DNA of 13,051 nt. Source: CAZQAA01 sp964591255 (GTDB lineage: Bacteria > Desulfobacterota > DSM-4660 > Desulfatiglandales > Desulfatiglandaceae). Positions 1-7,773 of the stretch are shown in pieces; position 1 is the stretch's first letter, and each line of letters begins with the position of its first letter. The translations under genes and the position numbers were made by a program. The notes under the pieces are model-generated. The model ran no database searches. It was given only the letters and a program-made list of their open reading frames with translations, and had not been told where the DNA came from. The stretch is taken from contig CAZQAA010000212.1 in NCBI GenBank assembly GCA_964591255.1, positions 1 to 13,051 on the forward strand, given 5' to 3'.

Positions 1-1551
1 CAGGCTTCCTTTCTCATTCAGATAGGTATTTTTTCTATATTATTAATAGGATTATTCTATCCTTCTCTTCACGTCATGATCTCATGGTGGAAAAGGGACG
101 ATTATACTTACTGTTATTTGATTCCCTTCATAGTCCTTTACCTGTTATGGGAAAAAAGAGATGAATTGATATCTCTTGATTCCATTCCATCATGGGCGGG
201 GTTGTTCCCCCTGATTATGGGGCTGTTTTTTTTCTGGGTCGGGGAATTGGGGGGTGAATATCTTACTCTCTACATATCCTTCTGGCTGGTTGCAGTTGGG
301 CTTTGCTGGGTTCATCTGGGATGGCAAAAACTGAAGGTAATATGGTTTCCCCTTGTAATGATACCTGCCATGTTTCCCCTTCCCAAATTCCTCAACACCA
401 AGATAACCCTCAAGCTCAAGCTTATATCCTCCCAGTTTGGCGTCTGGCTGATGCAGACATGGGGGATGTCGGCATACAGGGAAGGAAATATTATTGATCT
501 CGGGTTTACACAGCTACAGGTGGTGGATGCATGCAGCGGGCTGAGATACCTCTTTCCGCTTATTATTCTTGGGGTGCTTCTTGCCTATTTTTGGAATGTC
601 AGGCCCTGGAAAAAGTTGGTACTGGTGGCATCCACTATTCCTCTTTCGATCATCACCAATGGCCTGCGTATTGCCCTTACGGGAATCTTGTACGAATTCT
701 GGGGAGCAGAGGTAGCAGAGGGATTTTTCCATGGGTTCTCTGGGTGGTTTATCTTTATGTTCTCATTTCTGATACTGTTATTGGAAATGAGGGTTTTACG
801 TTTTAAGTCTTGTGTCTCAAGTACGAGGGCAAAAGACAAAAGCCCGGGGAAAAAGGAGCAGAGAAAAGAGGGTATTAAGAATTTGGAAGTCCAAGATAGA
901 GGGTCTATTTTATTCCCTCAATCTATTGTTGCCATTATTCTGCTTGGCAGCACACTTGTCCTGTCCCAGGGAGTCGAATTCCGGGAAAAGATTCCCATGA
1001 GCAGATCCTTTTCAGAATTCCCGCTCAGGGTGGGAAAATGGGTGGGCACCCGGGAGACAATGGAGCAGAAAATTATCAACAGCCTGGATCTCAGTGACTA
1101 TCTGCTTATTGATTACAGAGACCCCGGCGGCAAGTCCATCAACTTCTACGTTGCCTACTACGAAAGCCAGAGCAAGGGAAAATCGATCCATTCTCCAGCC
1201 ACCTGCCTGCCCGGTTCGGGCTGGATATTCAACCAGGCCGGAGAAATACGGATTCCCACCCCAGGGTACCATAACGGATCAATTCCAGTAAGACGCGCAT
1301 ACATGCAAAAGGGGGCATACCGCCAAATCTCCTATTACTGGTTCCCGCAAAGGAATCGTATCCTCACTAACGCCTATCAACTAAAAATTTACAATTTCTG
1401 GGATGCCCTGACCAGGCAAAGGACTGACGGCGCCCTGGTGCGTGTTATCACTCCGGTATATGAAAAAGAGGGAGTTGAAGATGCGGACAGGAGGCTGAAG
1501 GAATTTGTCAGGGAGATTGTGCCGATACTGGCAGGATTCCTGCCAAGATGA
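1..1551 (+). CDS. xrtD: Exosortase D-like (VPLPA-CTERM type) with fused C-terminal EpsI domain, 5'-partial
   Basis: An integral inner-membrane cysteine protease/transpeptidase that would cut C-terminal sorting tails from exported proteins. The reading frame is open to base 1 and still encodes membrane sequence there (…LFYPSLHV), so the real start lies upstream and the ATG at 76 is only internal. Counting from that ATG, the family's catalytic residues are visible: Cys153 in VVDACSGLRYL, Arg198 in TNGLRIALTG and His219 in FFHGFSGW, all within a multi-helix membrane region up to about residue 240. A charged linker (about 245-275) leads to a second domain with one membrane helix and the EpsI signatures HSPATCLPGSGW and YYWFPQRNR, ending at residue 491. 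The fused EpsI and the DYTYCYLIP/LYLLWEKR segment resemble exosortase D (TIGR04152), which is paired with VPLPA-CTERM tails; the subtype is from memory, the exosortase call is firm. The 5' part is clearly AT-richer than the following genes. Confidence 0.9.
   Translation, partial: QASFLIQIGIFSILLIGLFYPSLHVMISWWKRDDYTYCYLIPFIVLYLLWEKRDELISLDSIPSWAGLFPLIMGLFFFWVGELGGEYLTLYISFWLVAVGLCWVHLGWQKLKVIWFPLVMIPAMFPLPKFLNTKITLKLKLISSQFGVWLMQTWGMSAYREGNIIDLGFTQLQVVDACSGLRYLFPLIILGVLLAYFWNVRPWKKLVLVASTIPLSIITNGLRIALTGILYEFWGAEVAEGFFHGFSGWFIFMFSFLILLLEMRVLRFKSCVSSTRAKDKSPGKKEQRKEGIKNLEVQDRGSILFPQSIVAIILLGSTLVLSQGVEFREKIPMSRSFSEFPLRVGKWVGTRETMEQKIINSLDLSDYLLIDYRDPGGKSINFYVAYYESQSKGKSIHSPATCLPGSGWIFNQAGEIRIPTPGYHNGSIPVRRAYMQKGAYRQISYYWFPQRNRILTNAYQLKIYNFWDALTRQRTDGALVRVITPVYEKEGVEDADRRLKEFVREIVPILAGFLPR
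1529..1545. promoter_or_regulatory. 17-bp perfect palindrome, also -24/-12-like, before the WecA-like gene
   Basis: Two 8-base arms, TGGCAGGA and TCCTGCCA, are exact inverted complements around a single central T. The site lies over the last codons of the exosortase gene, 53 bases before the next start codon. The same bases read on the + strand put GG at 1530-1531 and GC at 1542-1543, the exact spacing of a sigma-54 promoter; 9 of 12 specified consensus positions match. No T-tract follows, so it is not a terminator. It could be an operator, a weak sigma-54 promoter for the WecA-like gene, or chance within coding sequence. Confidence 0.3.
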
Positions 1552-1597
1552 TTTGGATTGAACTTCATACCTCTTACCCGGAATTATAACTGAAATC

Positions 1598-3232
1598 ATG
1601 GTATTCTTTTCCACACTGATCATAGCCATGCTCATTACGGTGGTGATGGTCCCCCCCATGCAACGGGTGGCATTATATTTTAATGCCGTGGACGTGCCGA
1701 ACAACAGGAAGGTCCACTCCTATCCCAGGCCCAAATGCGGCGGCATGGCCATGACCCTTGGCACTTTTGTATCAGTACTGATCTGGCTCCATGCTGATCT
1801 CCACATGATCTGTATCCTTGCGGCCTCCGGGCTGCTGGTCTTTTTCGGATTTGTGGACGACGTGAAAGAGATGGGATACAAGGCAAAGTTTGCTGTCCAG
1901 GTTGTCTGCGCACTGATCGTGGTCCTGTTCGGGGGAGTACGGATACAGACCCTCGGCATGCTCATGCCGGGTGACACGATGCTCTCCGAGTGGATAGCCG
2001 TTCCGCTGACCGTTTTTTTCATCGTGGGGATTACCAATGCCATAAACCTGGCTGACGGACTTGACGGACTGGCCGGGGGCATTATCCTGCTCAGCTTTGT
2101 GTGCATGGGCTACCTGGCATTTCAGTCCGGAAACAGCCGGGTAATAATCCTGTCGGCCGCCATGATAGGGGCCATATTCGGTTTTTTGAGGTTCAACACA
2201 TATCCTGCGACCCTCTTCATGGGGGATGCGGGAAGCCAGTTCATCGGTTTTCTGGGCGCCATTGCGGCCCTGGGCCTCACACAGGAGCATTGTGCCATTA
2301 GCCCCATGCTGCCCCTGCTCCTTTTCGGCCTTCCCATTATCGACACCCTGACCGTCATGTATGAACGTGTCTCGGCCGGGAGATCGCCCTTTGTGGCAGA
2401 CATGAATCACATGCACCACAAGATGATACGCCTCGGGCTATATCATACTGAGGCGGTCTTTATCCTGTATGTGCTGCAGGCGTTCTTTGTTTCATCGGCA
2501 TTTGTCCTCAGGTACTACACGGACGGGTTTATCGCCCTGTTTTTCCTCCTTTGTGCGGCCCTGGTGGTTCTTGCCTTTGCCATGGCTGAAAAAAAGGGCT
2601 GGAGGTTCAGGAGATATCATTTTATCGACAAGGTCATAAAGGGAAAGCTCCGTGTGCTCAGGGAAAAGAAGGTCATGATCAGGGTATGCTTCAGGACAAT
2701 ACGGGTGGGGCTTCCAATCCTCCTGTTTGCCGTTTGCATGCTTCCTTCCACCTGCCCCAGGAATATCTCCATCTTTGCCCTGGCCCTCTCGGCCTTTCTG
2801 GCCCTGGGCATAATTTTCAAAAAGGGCTGGCTTCAGGTAGCAATCCGCGTGAGCCTCTACATGCTTGTGCCGGTGATAGCCTATCTGGGCAGGACGGAAG
2901 GGATGACATTCCTGGACGGTTTTACAAGGTTTTTCTACCTCTCCTTCGGCCTTGTGGTCTTCTTTGCCATACTGACGCTCAAGTTCACTGACCGGAAAGG
3001 CGGATTCAAGACCACGCCTTCTGATTTCCTTATATTTTTTATTGCCATCGTGGTTCCAAACCTGCCGGATGCCCAGATCCGGAGTTATCACATGGGGGTC
3101 CTGGCAGCGGAGATCATTTCACTCCTGTTCGGCTACGAGGTGCTTATAGGCGAGCTGAGGGGAAGGGTAAAGACGGTTGGGTGGGAGGTTATGGGAGCCC
3201 TCCTGCTGGTGGGGATAAAGGGATTTCTGTAA
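1598..3232 (+). CDS. WecA/MraY-family undecaprenyl-phosphate sugar-1-phosphate transferase with extra C-terminal membrane domain
   Basis: Likely transfers a sugar phosphate (typically N-acetylglucosamine-1-phosphate) from a UDP-sugar to undecaprenyl phosphate on the inner-membrane face, starting polysaccharide repeat-unit synthesis. The family motifs appear in order: the VDVPNNRKVHSYPRPKCGG loop (31-49), the Asp pair in FVDD (87-88), NAINLADGLDGLAGG (Asp153, Asp156), LFMGDAGS (Asp210) and the carbohydrate-recognition loop HMHHK (271-275). These cover about residues 1-330, the normal size of WecA-like enzymes. The remaining roughly 200 residues are an additional region with several hydrophobic helices not needed for the known reaction. 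The start is the ATG 46 bases after the exosortase stop; the ribosome-binding site is weak. WecA itself is a close alternative name, and the sugar cannot be read from sequence. Confidence 0.88.
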   Translation: MVFFSTLIIAMLITVVMVPPMQRVALYFNAVDVPNNRKVHSYPRPKCGGMAMTLGTFVSVLIWLHADLHMICILAASGLLVFFGFVDDVKEMGYKAKFAVQVVCALIVVLFGGVRIQTLGMLMPGDTMLSEWIAVPLTVFFIVGITNAINLADGLDGLAGGIILLSFVCMGYLAFQSGNSRVIILSAAMIGAIFGFLRFNTYPATLFMGDAGSQFIGFLGAIAALGLTQEHCAISPMLPLLLFGLPIIDTLTVMYERVSAGRSPFVADMNHMHHKMIRLGLYHTEAVFILYVLQAFFVSSAFVLRYYTDGFIALFFLLCAALVVLAFAMAEKKGWRFRRYHFIDKVIKGKLRVLREKKVMIRVCFRTIRVGLPILLFAVCMLPSTCPRNISIFALALSAFLALGIIFKKGWLQVAIRVSLYMLVPVIAYLGRTEGMTFLDGFTRFFYLSFGLVVFFAILTLKFTDRKGGFKTTPSDFLIFFIAIVVPNLPDAQIRSYHMGVLAAEIISLLFGYEVLIGELRGRVKTVGWEVMGALLLVGIKGFL

Positions 3233-3331
3233 ACCATCAAAAGAGGGAGAAAAGCTGTCAGACAGTAAAAACAGACCGGAAAACGATTAACATGGACCAG
3301 AAAATTATGAATGAATTTACATAAATATGAA

Positions 3332-3361
3332 GCGTTTTACATACATTACCGGAAAAAACGC
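3332..3361. repeat. Inverted repeat upstream of the sigma-54 promoter candidate
   Basis: GCGTTTT at 3332-3338 is the exact inverted complement of AAAACGC at 3355-3361, with 16 bases between the arms. Its centre is about 95 bases upstream of the expected start site of the promoter at 3417-3432. That is in the range where sigma-54 activator proteins usually bind. No T-run follows, so a terminator is unlikely. Assignment as an activator site is inference. Confidence 0.3.
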
Positions 3362-3416
3362 AACACTTGCCAGGCTAATACATTGAAAAGACACTATTAA
3401 TTTCAGGCATACCTAA

Positions 3417-3432
3417 TGGCATGAATTATGCT
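3417..3432 (+). promoter_or_regulatory. Sigma-54 (-24/-12) promoter candidate for the prsT operon
   Basis: TGGCATGAATTATGCT matches the sigma-54 consensus TGGCACR-N4-TTGCW at 10 of 12 specified positions. The two diagnostic dinucleotides are present at the correct spacing: GG at 3418-3419 and GC at 3430-3431. Transcription would start near 3443, leaving a leader of about 74 bases before the ATG at 3517. The surrounding 3233-3516 gap is AT-rich, has no convincing gene, and is the only large gap before the seven-gene block. RpoN control is established for exosortase/PEP-CTERM systems with PrsK/PrsR, which fits, but no activator gene is in the window. Confidence 0.6.
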
Positions 3433-3516
3433 AATATAGAAAAAGACTTAGGAAATTAGTATTAGAATAGTATTATATATATAAACAGTACAGCTTAAAG
3501 AACAAGGATAAATAAT

Positions 3517-5925
3517 ATGGACATATTACATGGAAAAAGGGGGATCCTTCTTTGTCTTGTGGCCTGTCTTGCCATACTGGCCGCTTGCGGCGGACCCGAG
3601 GCGCGGAAACAGGAGTTTTTCGAAAAGGGCAAGGCGCTTTATGAAAAGGGAGATTATGTACGGGCCGGACTGGAATTCAAGAACGCCATCCAGGTGGATC
3701 CCAAATTTGCAGAGGGCTATTACATGCTAGGCATGACGGAACTGAGGAAGAAGGATATCAAAAAGGCCTTTTCCGCCCTGTCAAAGGCAGTGGAGCTCGA
3801 TCCCGGCCTGTTTGATGCCCAGATCAATCTCGGGCGTATCCTGCTCATGGCAAAACAGGAGGAAAAGGCCATGGAAAAGGCAGAGACTGTCCTGTCCCAC
3901 AAACCACAGGACCCTCAGGCCCTGCTGTTAAAGGCATCCTGCCTCCTGGCCAGGAAAGAGGAGGAGAAGGCGGCACCCATCCTGAATGACCTGATGCAGG
4001 CACACCCAAAGATGCCGGACCCCTGTTTCATGCTGGTGGGAATCCGGCTGAGACACCAGGATCCTGCCGGGGCGGCGAAACTGCTCCAGACCCTGCTTGA
4101 ACAGGATCCCTCCATCAAGACGGCCCGTCTCATGCTGGCAGAGATTCTTGAAAAAAAGGGAGATATAAAAGGGGCCGATGAACAGTATCATACCCTCATG
4201 CAGGAGGATTCCGGGAACGCGCGGATCAAGCTCGCTGCCTGCGAGTTTTACCGGCGTACGCACAGGCCGGAAAAGGCCGAGGAAATTCTCAAAGGGCTCG
4301 TGGAATCCGCTCCGGACAAAGAGGGGTATCGCCTGGCCCTTGCAAGTTTTTATTCCAAGGTATCGCGGTATGACGAGATGGTGAAAGTGCTGCAGAATGC
4401 CATCAGCGACTTTCCCGAAGAGTTCGATGCCTACAGGATCATGTCGGAATACCTCATGAACAGGAAGGAGTATGGAAAGGCCCTCTCCGTGCTGGACAGA
4501 TTCATGGAAAAGGTCGGGACCGGCCCGGATTTTGTGGCCGCCTCCCTCATGAAGGCAAGGATCTTTTTCGGCAAAGGGGATAGGGATGAAGGGCTCCGAC
4601 TGGTGGAAGAGGTCCTGAAAGAGAATCCCCGGAATCTCAAGGCCCATATACTCAAGGGAATGGCCATGATGCAAAAGGGTGATTTCGGGAGCGCCATAGC
4701 TGAATTCAGGGTGGCGCTGCACGATGATCCGAACAATATCCCCGTGGCGCTGGAGCTTGCAAAGGCACACCGCATGAATGGCGACATCTCCCTTGCCGAA
4801 CAGACCTACAAGGATATCATCGACAAGAATCCCAAAATCAAGCAGGCACGCCTCGGCCTGGCCGAAATCCTCAGGAACACCGGGAAAATAGACCGTTCGG
4901 AAAAGCAGCTTGAGCATATCCTTGAGATGGATCCAAACGACAAACGGGCCATGCTGGCCCTTGGAGAGATCTCCATCCTGAAAAAGGACGTAAAAAAGGC
5001 CGAAGGGCTCTTTGACAGGGTACTGGACCTGGACCCTTCATATAGCCGCGCCATATACGGCAAGGGCCTGGTAAGGCTGTCAGAGGGGCGTAAAGATGAG
5101 GCAGAGGGCCTGTTCAGGGAAGCCCTCCTGAAGGAACCGGGTTTTCTCCCTGCACTGAACAATCTTGCAAAACTGCTTCTTGCCCGGGGAAAGGCGGATG
5201 AGGCAATAAAAATATGTGAAGAACAGATCGCAAGGTCAAAGGCCTCGCCCGGACTCTATCTTATCCTGGGAAATGCCCAGTACTTCAAAAAGGACAAGGA
5301 TGGGGCCGTAAGGACCCTGGAAAAGGCCCTGGAACTGGATCCCAAAAACCGGACGGTTATAACCGCCCTTGTTCAAACGGAAAAGGGTGCAGGTTCTGTT
5401 GACGATGCCATCCTTAGATATGAAAAACGCGTAAAGACAGGAAAGACAGGGCCGGAGAACCTGGGCTACCTGCTCATGCTGGCCGCCCTCTACGAGGAGA
5501 AGGGAGATCATGCAATGTCTGCAAGATATTACAGGGAGGCCCTGGATCTCAATCCAGACCTTCCCATTGCAGCCAACAACCTCGCCTTTTACTATGCGCA
5601 TTACGAACCCACGCAAAAGCATCTCCAGAGGGCCCGGGAGCTTATGGAACCTGTCCTCAGAAAATATAAAGACAATCCCAACTTTCTGGACACCATGGCA
5701 TGGCTGGATTACCGCATGGGGGACTACAGGAGCGCCAAGGAGCGCCTCGCCTCCCTGAAAGACAAAAAAGGGCTGCTGCCGGTGATCAACTACCACCTGG
5801 GCATGATCTGTTACAGGCTTGGTGAAGAAAACCAGGCCCGGAAATACCTTGATATGGCCATAAACGCGGAAAGGGATTTTCCGGGAAAGGATGTGGCTTT
5901 GATGGTGCTGGAGGGACTGAATTAG
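3517..5925 (+). CDS. prsT: PrsT-like TPR-repeat lipoprotein of exosortase/PEP-CTERM systems
   Basis: An exported lipid-anchored scaffold built almost entirely of tetratricopeptide repeats, probably on the periplasmic side of the outer membrane. The N-terminus is a lipoprotein signal, with basic residues, a hydrophobic core and lipobox L-A-A-C at residues 21-24. Gly-Gly after the cysteine gives no inner-membrane retention signal. From about residue 30 to the end, helical pairs recur every 34 residues, many ending in -LDP or -DP (for example AFSALSKAVELDP and AVRTLEKALELDP); I estimate about 20 repeats. The 802-residue length and domain plan fit the PEP-CTERM-system TPR lipoprotein family (TIGR02917, PrsT). 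AAGG at 3504-3507 is an acceptable ribosome-binding site. It is the first gene after the sigma-54 candidate and is followed after 11 bases by the export gene. Its molecular role in these systems is not well defined; interaction with polymer export is an inference. Confidence 0.85.
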   Translation: MDILHGKRGILLCLVACLAILAACGGPEARKQEFFEKGKALYEKGDYVRAGLEFKNAIQVDPKFAEGYYMLGMTELRKKDIKKAFSALSKAVELDPGLFDAQINLGRILLMAKQEEKAMEKAETVLSHKPQDPQALLLKASCLLARKEEEKAAPILNDLMQAHPKMPDPCFMLVGIRLRHQDPAGAAKLLQTLLEQDPSIKTARLMLAEILEKKGDIKGADEQYHTLMQEDSGNARIKLAACEFYRRTHRPEKAEEILKGLVESAPDKEGYRLALASFYSKVSRYDEMVKVLQNAISDFPEEFDAYRIMSEYLMNRKEYGKALSVLDRFMEKVGTGPDFVAASLMKARIFFGKGDRDEGLRLVEEVLKENPRNLKAHILKGMAMMQKGDFGSAIAEFRVALHDDPNNIPVALELAKAHRMNGDISLAEQTYKDIIDKNPKIKQARLGLAEILRNTGKIDRSEKQLEHILEMDPNDKRAMLALGEISILKKDVKKAEGLFDRVLDLDPSYSRAIYGKGLVRLSEGRKDEAEGLFREALLKEPGFLPALNNLAKLLLARGKADEAIKICEEQIARSKASPGLYLILGNAQYFKKDKDGAVRTLEKALELDPKNRTVITALVQTEKGAGSVDDAILRYEKRVKTGKTGPENLGYLLMLAALYEEKGDHAMSARYYREALDLNPDLPIAANNLAFYYAHYEPTQKHLQRARELMEPVLRKYKDNPNFLDTMAWLDYRMGDYRSAKERLASLKDKKGLLPVINYHLGMICYRLGEENQARKYLDMAINAERDFPGKDVALMVLEGLN

Positions 5926-5936
5926 AGGAGGGACAA

Positions 5937-6494
5937 ATGAAAAAGTATCTGAACATATCCGTTGCATCATTTCTTGTGCTTGTCTGGAGCATGGCGGCTC
6001 CGGCGGCAGACATGTCTTACCACATAGGCCCGGGGGACGTGCTCGAGATTTCCGTGTGGAAGGATGAAAGCCTCAGCAGGCAGGTGATAGTCCCTCCCGA
6101 CGGGGTTATCTCATTTCCCCTGATCGAGGATATAAGGGTCACCGGCATGACGGTCCCGGACCTGAGGGAGGCAGTGGCATTAAAGCTGAAAGACTATTTT
6201 CCTGATCCCACGGTCACCGTGATGCTGGTGCAGATAAACAGCCTGAAAGGGTACGTGATCGGAAAGGTAAACAACCCCGGGCAGTTTCCCATTGAACTGG
6301 ACACCAATGTCATGCAGATCCTGGCAATGGCCGGAGGGCTGAACCCGTTTGCCTCGCCGAACAGCATCTTCATCCTGCGGCAACAGGAGGGGAAGAGCAT
6401 AAAGATTCCCTTTCATTACAAGCAGGTGGAAAAGGGGAAACACCTGGAAGAAAATATCGTCCTCAAGAGGGGCGACGTGGTGGTGGTTCCGTAG
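5937..6494 (+). CDS. Short periplasmic polysaccharide export (OPX/Wza-like) protein
   Basis: Forms part of the envelope conduit for exopolysaccharide. A signal peptide (about 1-24, ending in AAPAA) is followed by the Poly_export domain beginning YHIGPGDVLEISVW (28-41), then one SLBB-type domain from about residue 103 (LKGYVIGKVNNPGQFPI). There is no lipobox cysteine. At 185 residues it is about half the length of Wza and ends directly after the SLBB domain (GDVVVVP), so it lacks the C-terminal helix that forms Wza's outer-membrane pore. It belongs with the short OPX proteins found in exosortase loci (TIGR03027-like). A strong ribosome-binding site, GAGGAGGG, overlaps the stop of the TPR gene, showing tight coupling. 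The next gene, five bases downstream, encodes a beta-barrel that could supply the missing pore. Confidence 0.88.
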   Translation: MKKYLNISVASFLVLVWSMAAPAADMSYHIGPGDVLEISVWKDESLSRQVIVPPDGVISFPLIEDIRVTGMTVPDLREAVALKLKDYFPDPTVTVMLVQINSLKGYVIGKVNNPGQFPIELDTNVMQILAMAGGLNPFASPNSIFILRQQEGKSIKIPFHYKQVEKGKHLEENIVLKRGDVVVVP

Positions 6495-6499
6495 GTAGA

Positions 6500-7726
6500 A
6501 TGATGAAATACGACAAATTATTCCCGATTGTCCGGGCCGGGCTGTCATACTCCATTCTCTTTTTATGGTGTGCGACAGCATGGGGCTATGACCTTACCCT
6601 GATACCCTCCCTGAAGCTGCGGGGAGAATATGACGACAATGTAACCTTTTCGAGAAAGGTGGAGGAGGATGACTTTATCGGCACGGCCAGCCCTGCCCTC
6701 ACCTTTGGATACAGGTCGGAACTGGTGAGATTCGATTCCACCCTGGGCGCTGATTTCAAGGGCTATATGGATGAGAGTGATCTCAACACGACAACCAGGC
6801 GCTGCAACATGAACGGATCCTACCAGATCACGGAGCGATACAGCCTGTCAGGGAACTTTTCTTATACAAAGGATACGACCCTCGAATCCGAGCTCGAGGA
6901 GACGGGCCTTGTGGTCGGGAGAGAAGACCGTAAGAGGCTTACAGGTGGAGGAGGAATAACCTATCGGCTGGACGAGGTCTCAAACCTCGGCATGGAATTT
7001 TACCGTTCAAGCACCCGATACGAGGGCCAGGACTATGTGGATTACAGGTCCAATACGGCCATCATTTATTACAATCACACGCTGAATGACCAGAGGGACA
7101 TAATCACCGTACAGTCCATGTACAGCAATACCAGGTCGGATGTAAGCAAGATCAGGAATTACGGGCTCTCCTTCGGCCTTGCCCATGCCTTCACCGAACG
7201 GCTTCGTTTCGACGGCTATGTGGGGATACGCTACACCAAGAGCGATTACAGGATGATGCGTTCCTGGATCTCCATCGATCCCGCCACGGGATTTCTGGTC
7301 TATTACTTCTCCAGCCAAAAGGAGAAGGATAACGATGTGGGTGGCACCGCGAATATTTCCCTTACCGGCCAGGGGGAGATATCATCATGGCTTGTGGGCT
7401 ATTCCCGCGACCTCACCTACAGTTCCTACGGGGAGTCCATAGAGACCCAGCGCCTCTATGGAAAGGCAAGCAGGAAGTTAACCCCCCGGATGGAGATGGG
7501 GATTGCCGGGAGTTTCTACATGACGGAATCCCAGGGCAATATCAGGGATGAAGAGAGCCGCTACTACGAGATCACTCCTTCCCTGGAATACAGGATCACG
7601 GAGGATCATTCCCTCAGGTTAGCCTACAATTATTCACGGGACTATGACAAGAGGCTCGTCTCTGACAGGACAGCGGAGAGGAACAGGATCTGGGTGACAC
7701 TGATATTTCGTTTCAAGGGGTTTTAG
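6500..7726 (+). CDS. Outer-membrane beta-barrel protein, exosortase-locus type (possible polysaccharide porin)
   Basis: A 408-residue protein with a signal peptide (cleavage likely after A-W-G at 27-29) followed by alternating short polar/aromatic strands throughout, with turns rich in D, N and G. The final strand ends in Phe (IWVTLIFRFKGF), the usual outer-membrane barrel insertion signal. The opening mature segment, YDLTLIPSLKLRGEYDDNV, is typical of the putative beta-barrel porin 2 / TIGR03016 group associated with PEP-CTERM loci. ATGATG at 6500-6505 offers two adjacent starts; the ribosome-binding site is poor, suggesting translational coupling to the export gene five bases upstream. Pairing with an OPX protein lacking its own pore suggests a Wzp-like role as outer-membrane exit channel. 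That role is inference; a structural barrel of unknown function is the safe call. Confidence 0.78.
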   Translation: MMKYDKLFPIVRAGLSYSILFLWCATAWGYDLTLIPSLKLRGEYDDNVTFSRKVEEDDFIGTASPALTFGYRSELVRFDSTLGADFKGYMDESDLNTTTRRCNMNGSYQITERYSLSGNFSYTKDTTLESELEETGLVVGREDRKRLTGGGGITYRLDEVSNLGMEFYRSSTRYEGQDYVDYRSNTAIIYYNHTLNDQRDIITVQSMYSNTRSDVSKIRNYGLSFGLAHAFTERLRFDGYVGIRYTKSDYRMMRSWISIDPATGFLVYYFSSQKEKDNDVGGTANISLTGQGEISSWLVGYSRDLTYSSYGESIETQRLYGKASRKLTPRMEMGIAGSFYMTESQGNIRDEESRYYEITPSLEYRITEDHSLRLAYNYSRDYDKRLVSDRTAERNRIWVTLIFRFKGF

Positions 7727-7734
7727 GTATAAGG

Positions 7735-7748
7735 GCCGCCGGTGCGGC
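7735..7748 (+). other. Small GC-rich hairpin between barrel and chain-length genes
   Basis: GCCGC at 7735-7739 pairs with GCGGC at 7744-7748 around a four-base loop. This 47-base gap is the largest within the operon. No T-tract follows, so it is not an intrinsic terminator; it may affect mRNA stability or translation, or be chance. Confidence 0.25.
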
Positions 7749-7773
7749 GTGTCAGGTTTCAGGAAAAACGGAG

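Noticed and set aside
76..1551. ATG at 76 as the exosortase start
   Set aside because: The frame is open back to base 1 and encodes exosortase-like membrane sequence before this ATG, so the gene is truncated by the window edge.
1772..2419. 215-codon minus-strand frame opposite the WecA-like gene
   Set aside because: Composition is low-complexity polar and no motif is seen, while the + strand carries all WecA motifs.
3233..3516. Small gene, tRNA or insertion-sequence end in the AT-rich gap
   Set aside because: No frame with a start, ribosome-binding site and meaningful length was found, and no cloverleaf or terminal repeats with target duplications were seen.
3928..4917. 329-codon open frame on the minus strand opposite the TPR gene
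   Set aside because: It has no recognisable domains and lies entirely opposite a strongly supported repeat protein; long antisense frames are common in GC-biased TPR genes.
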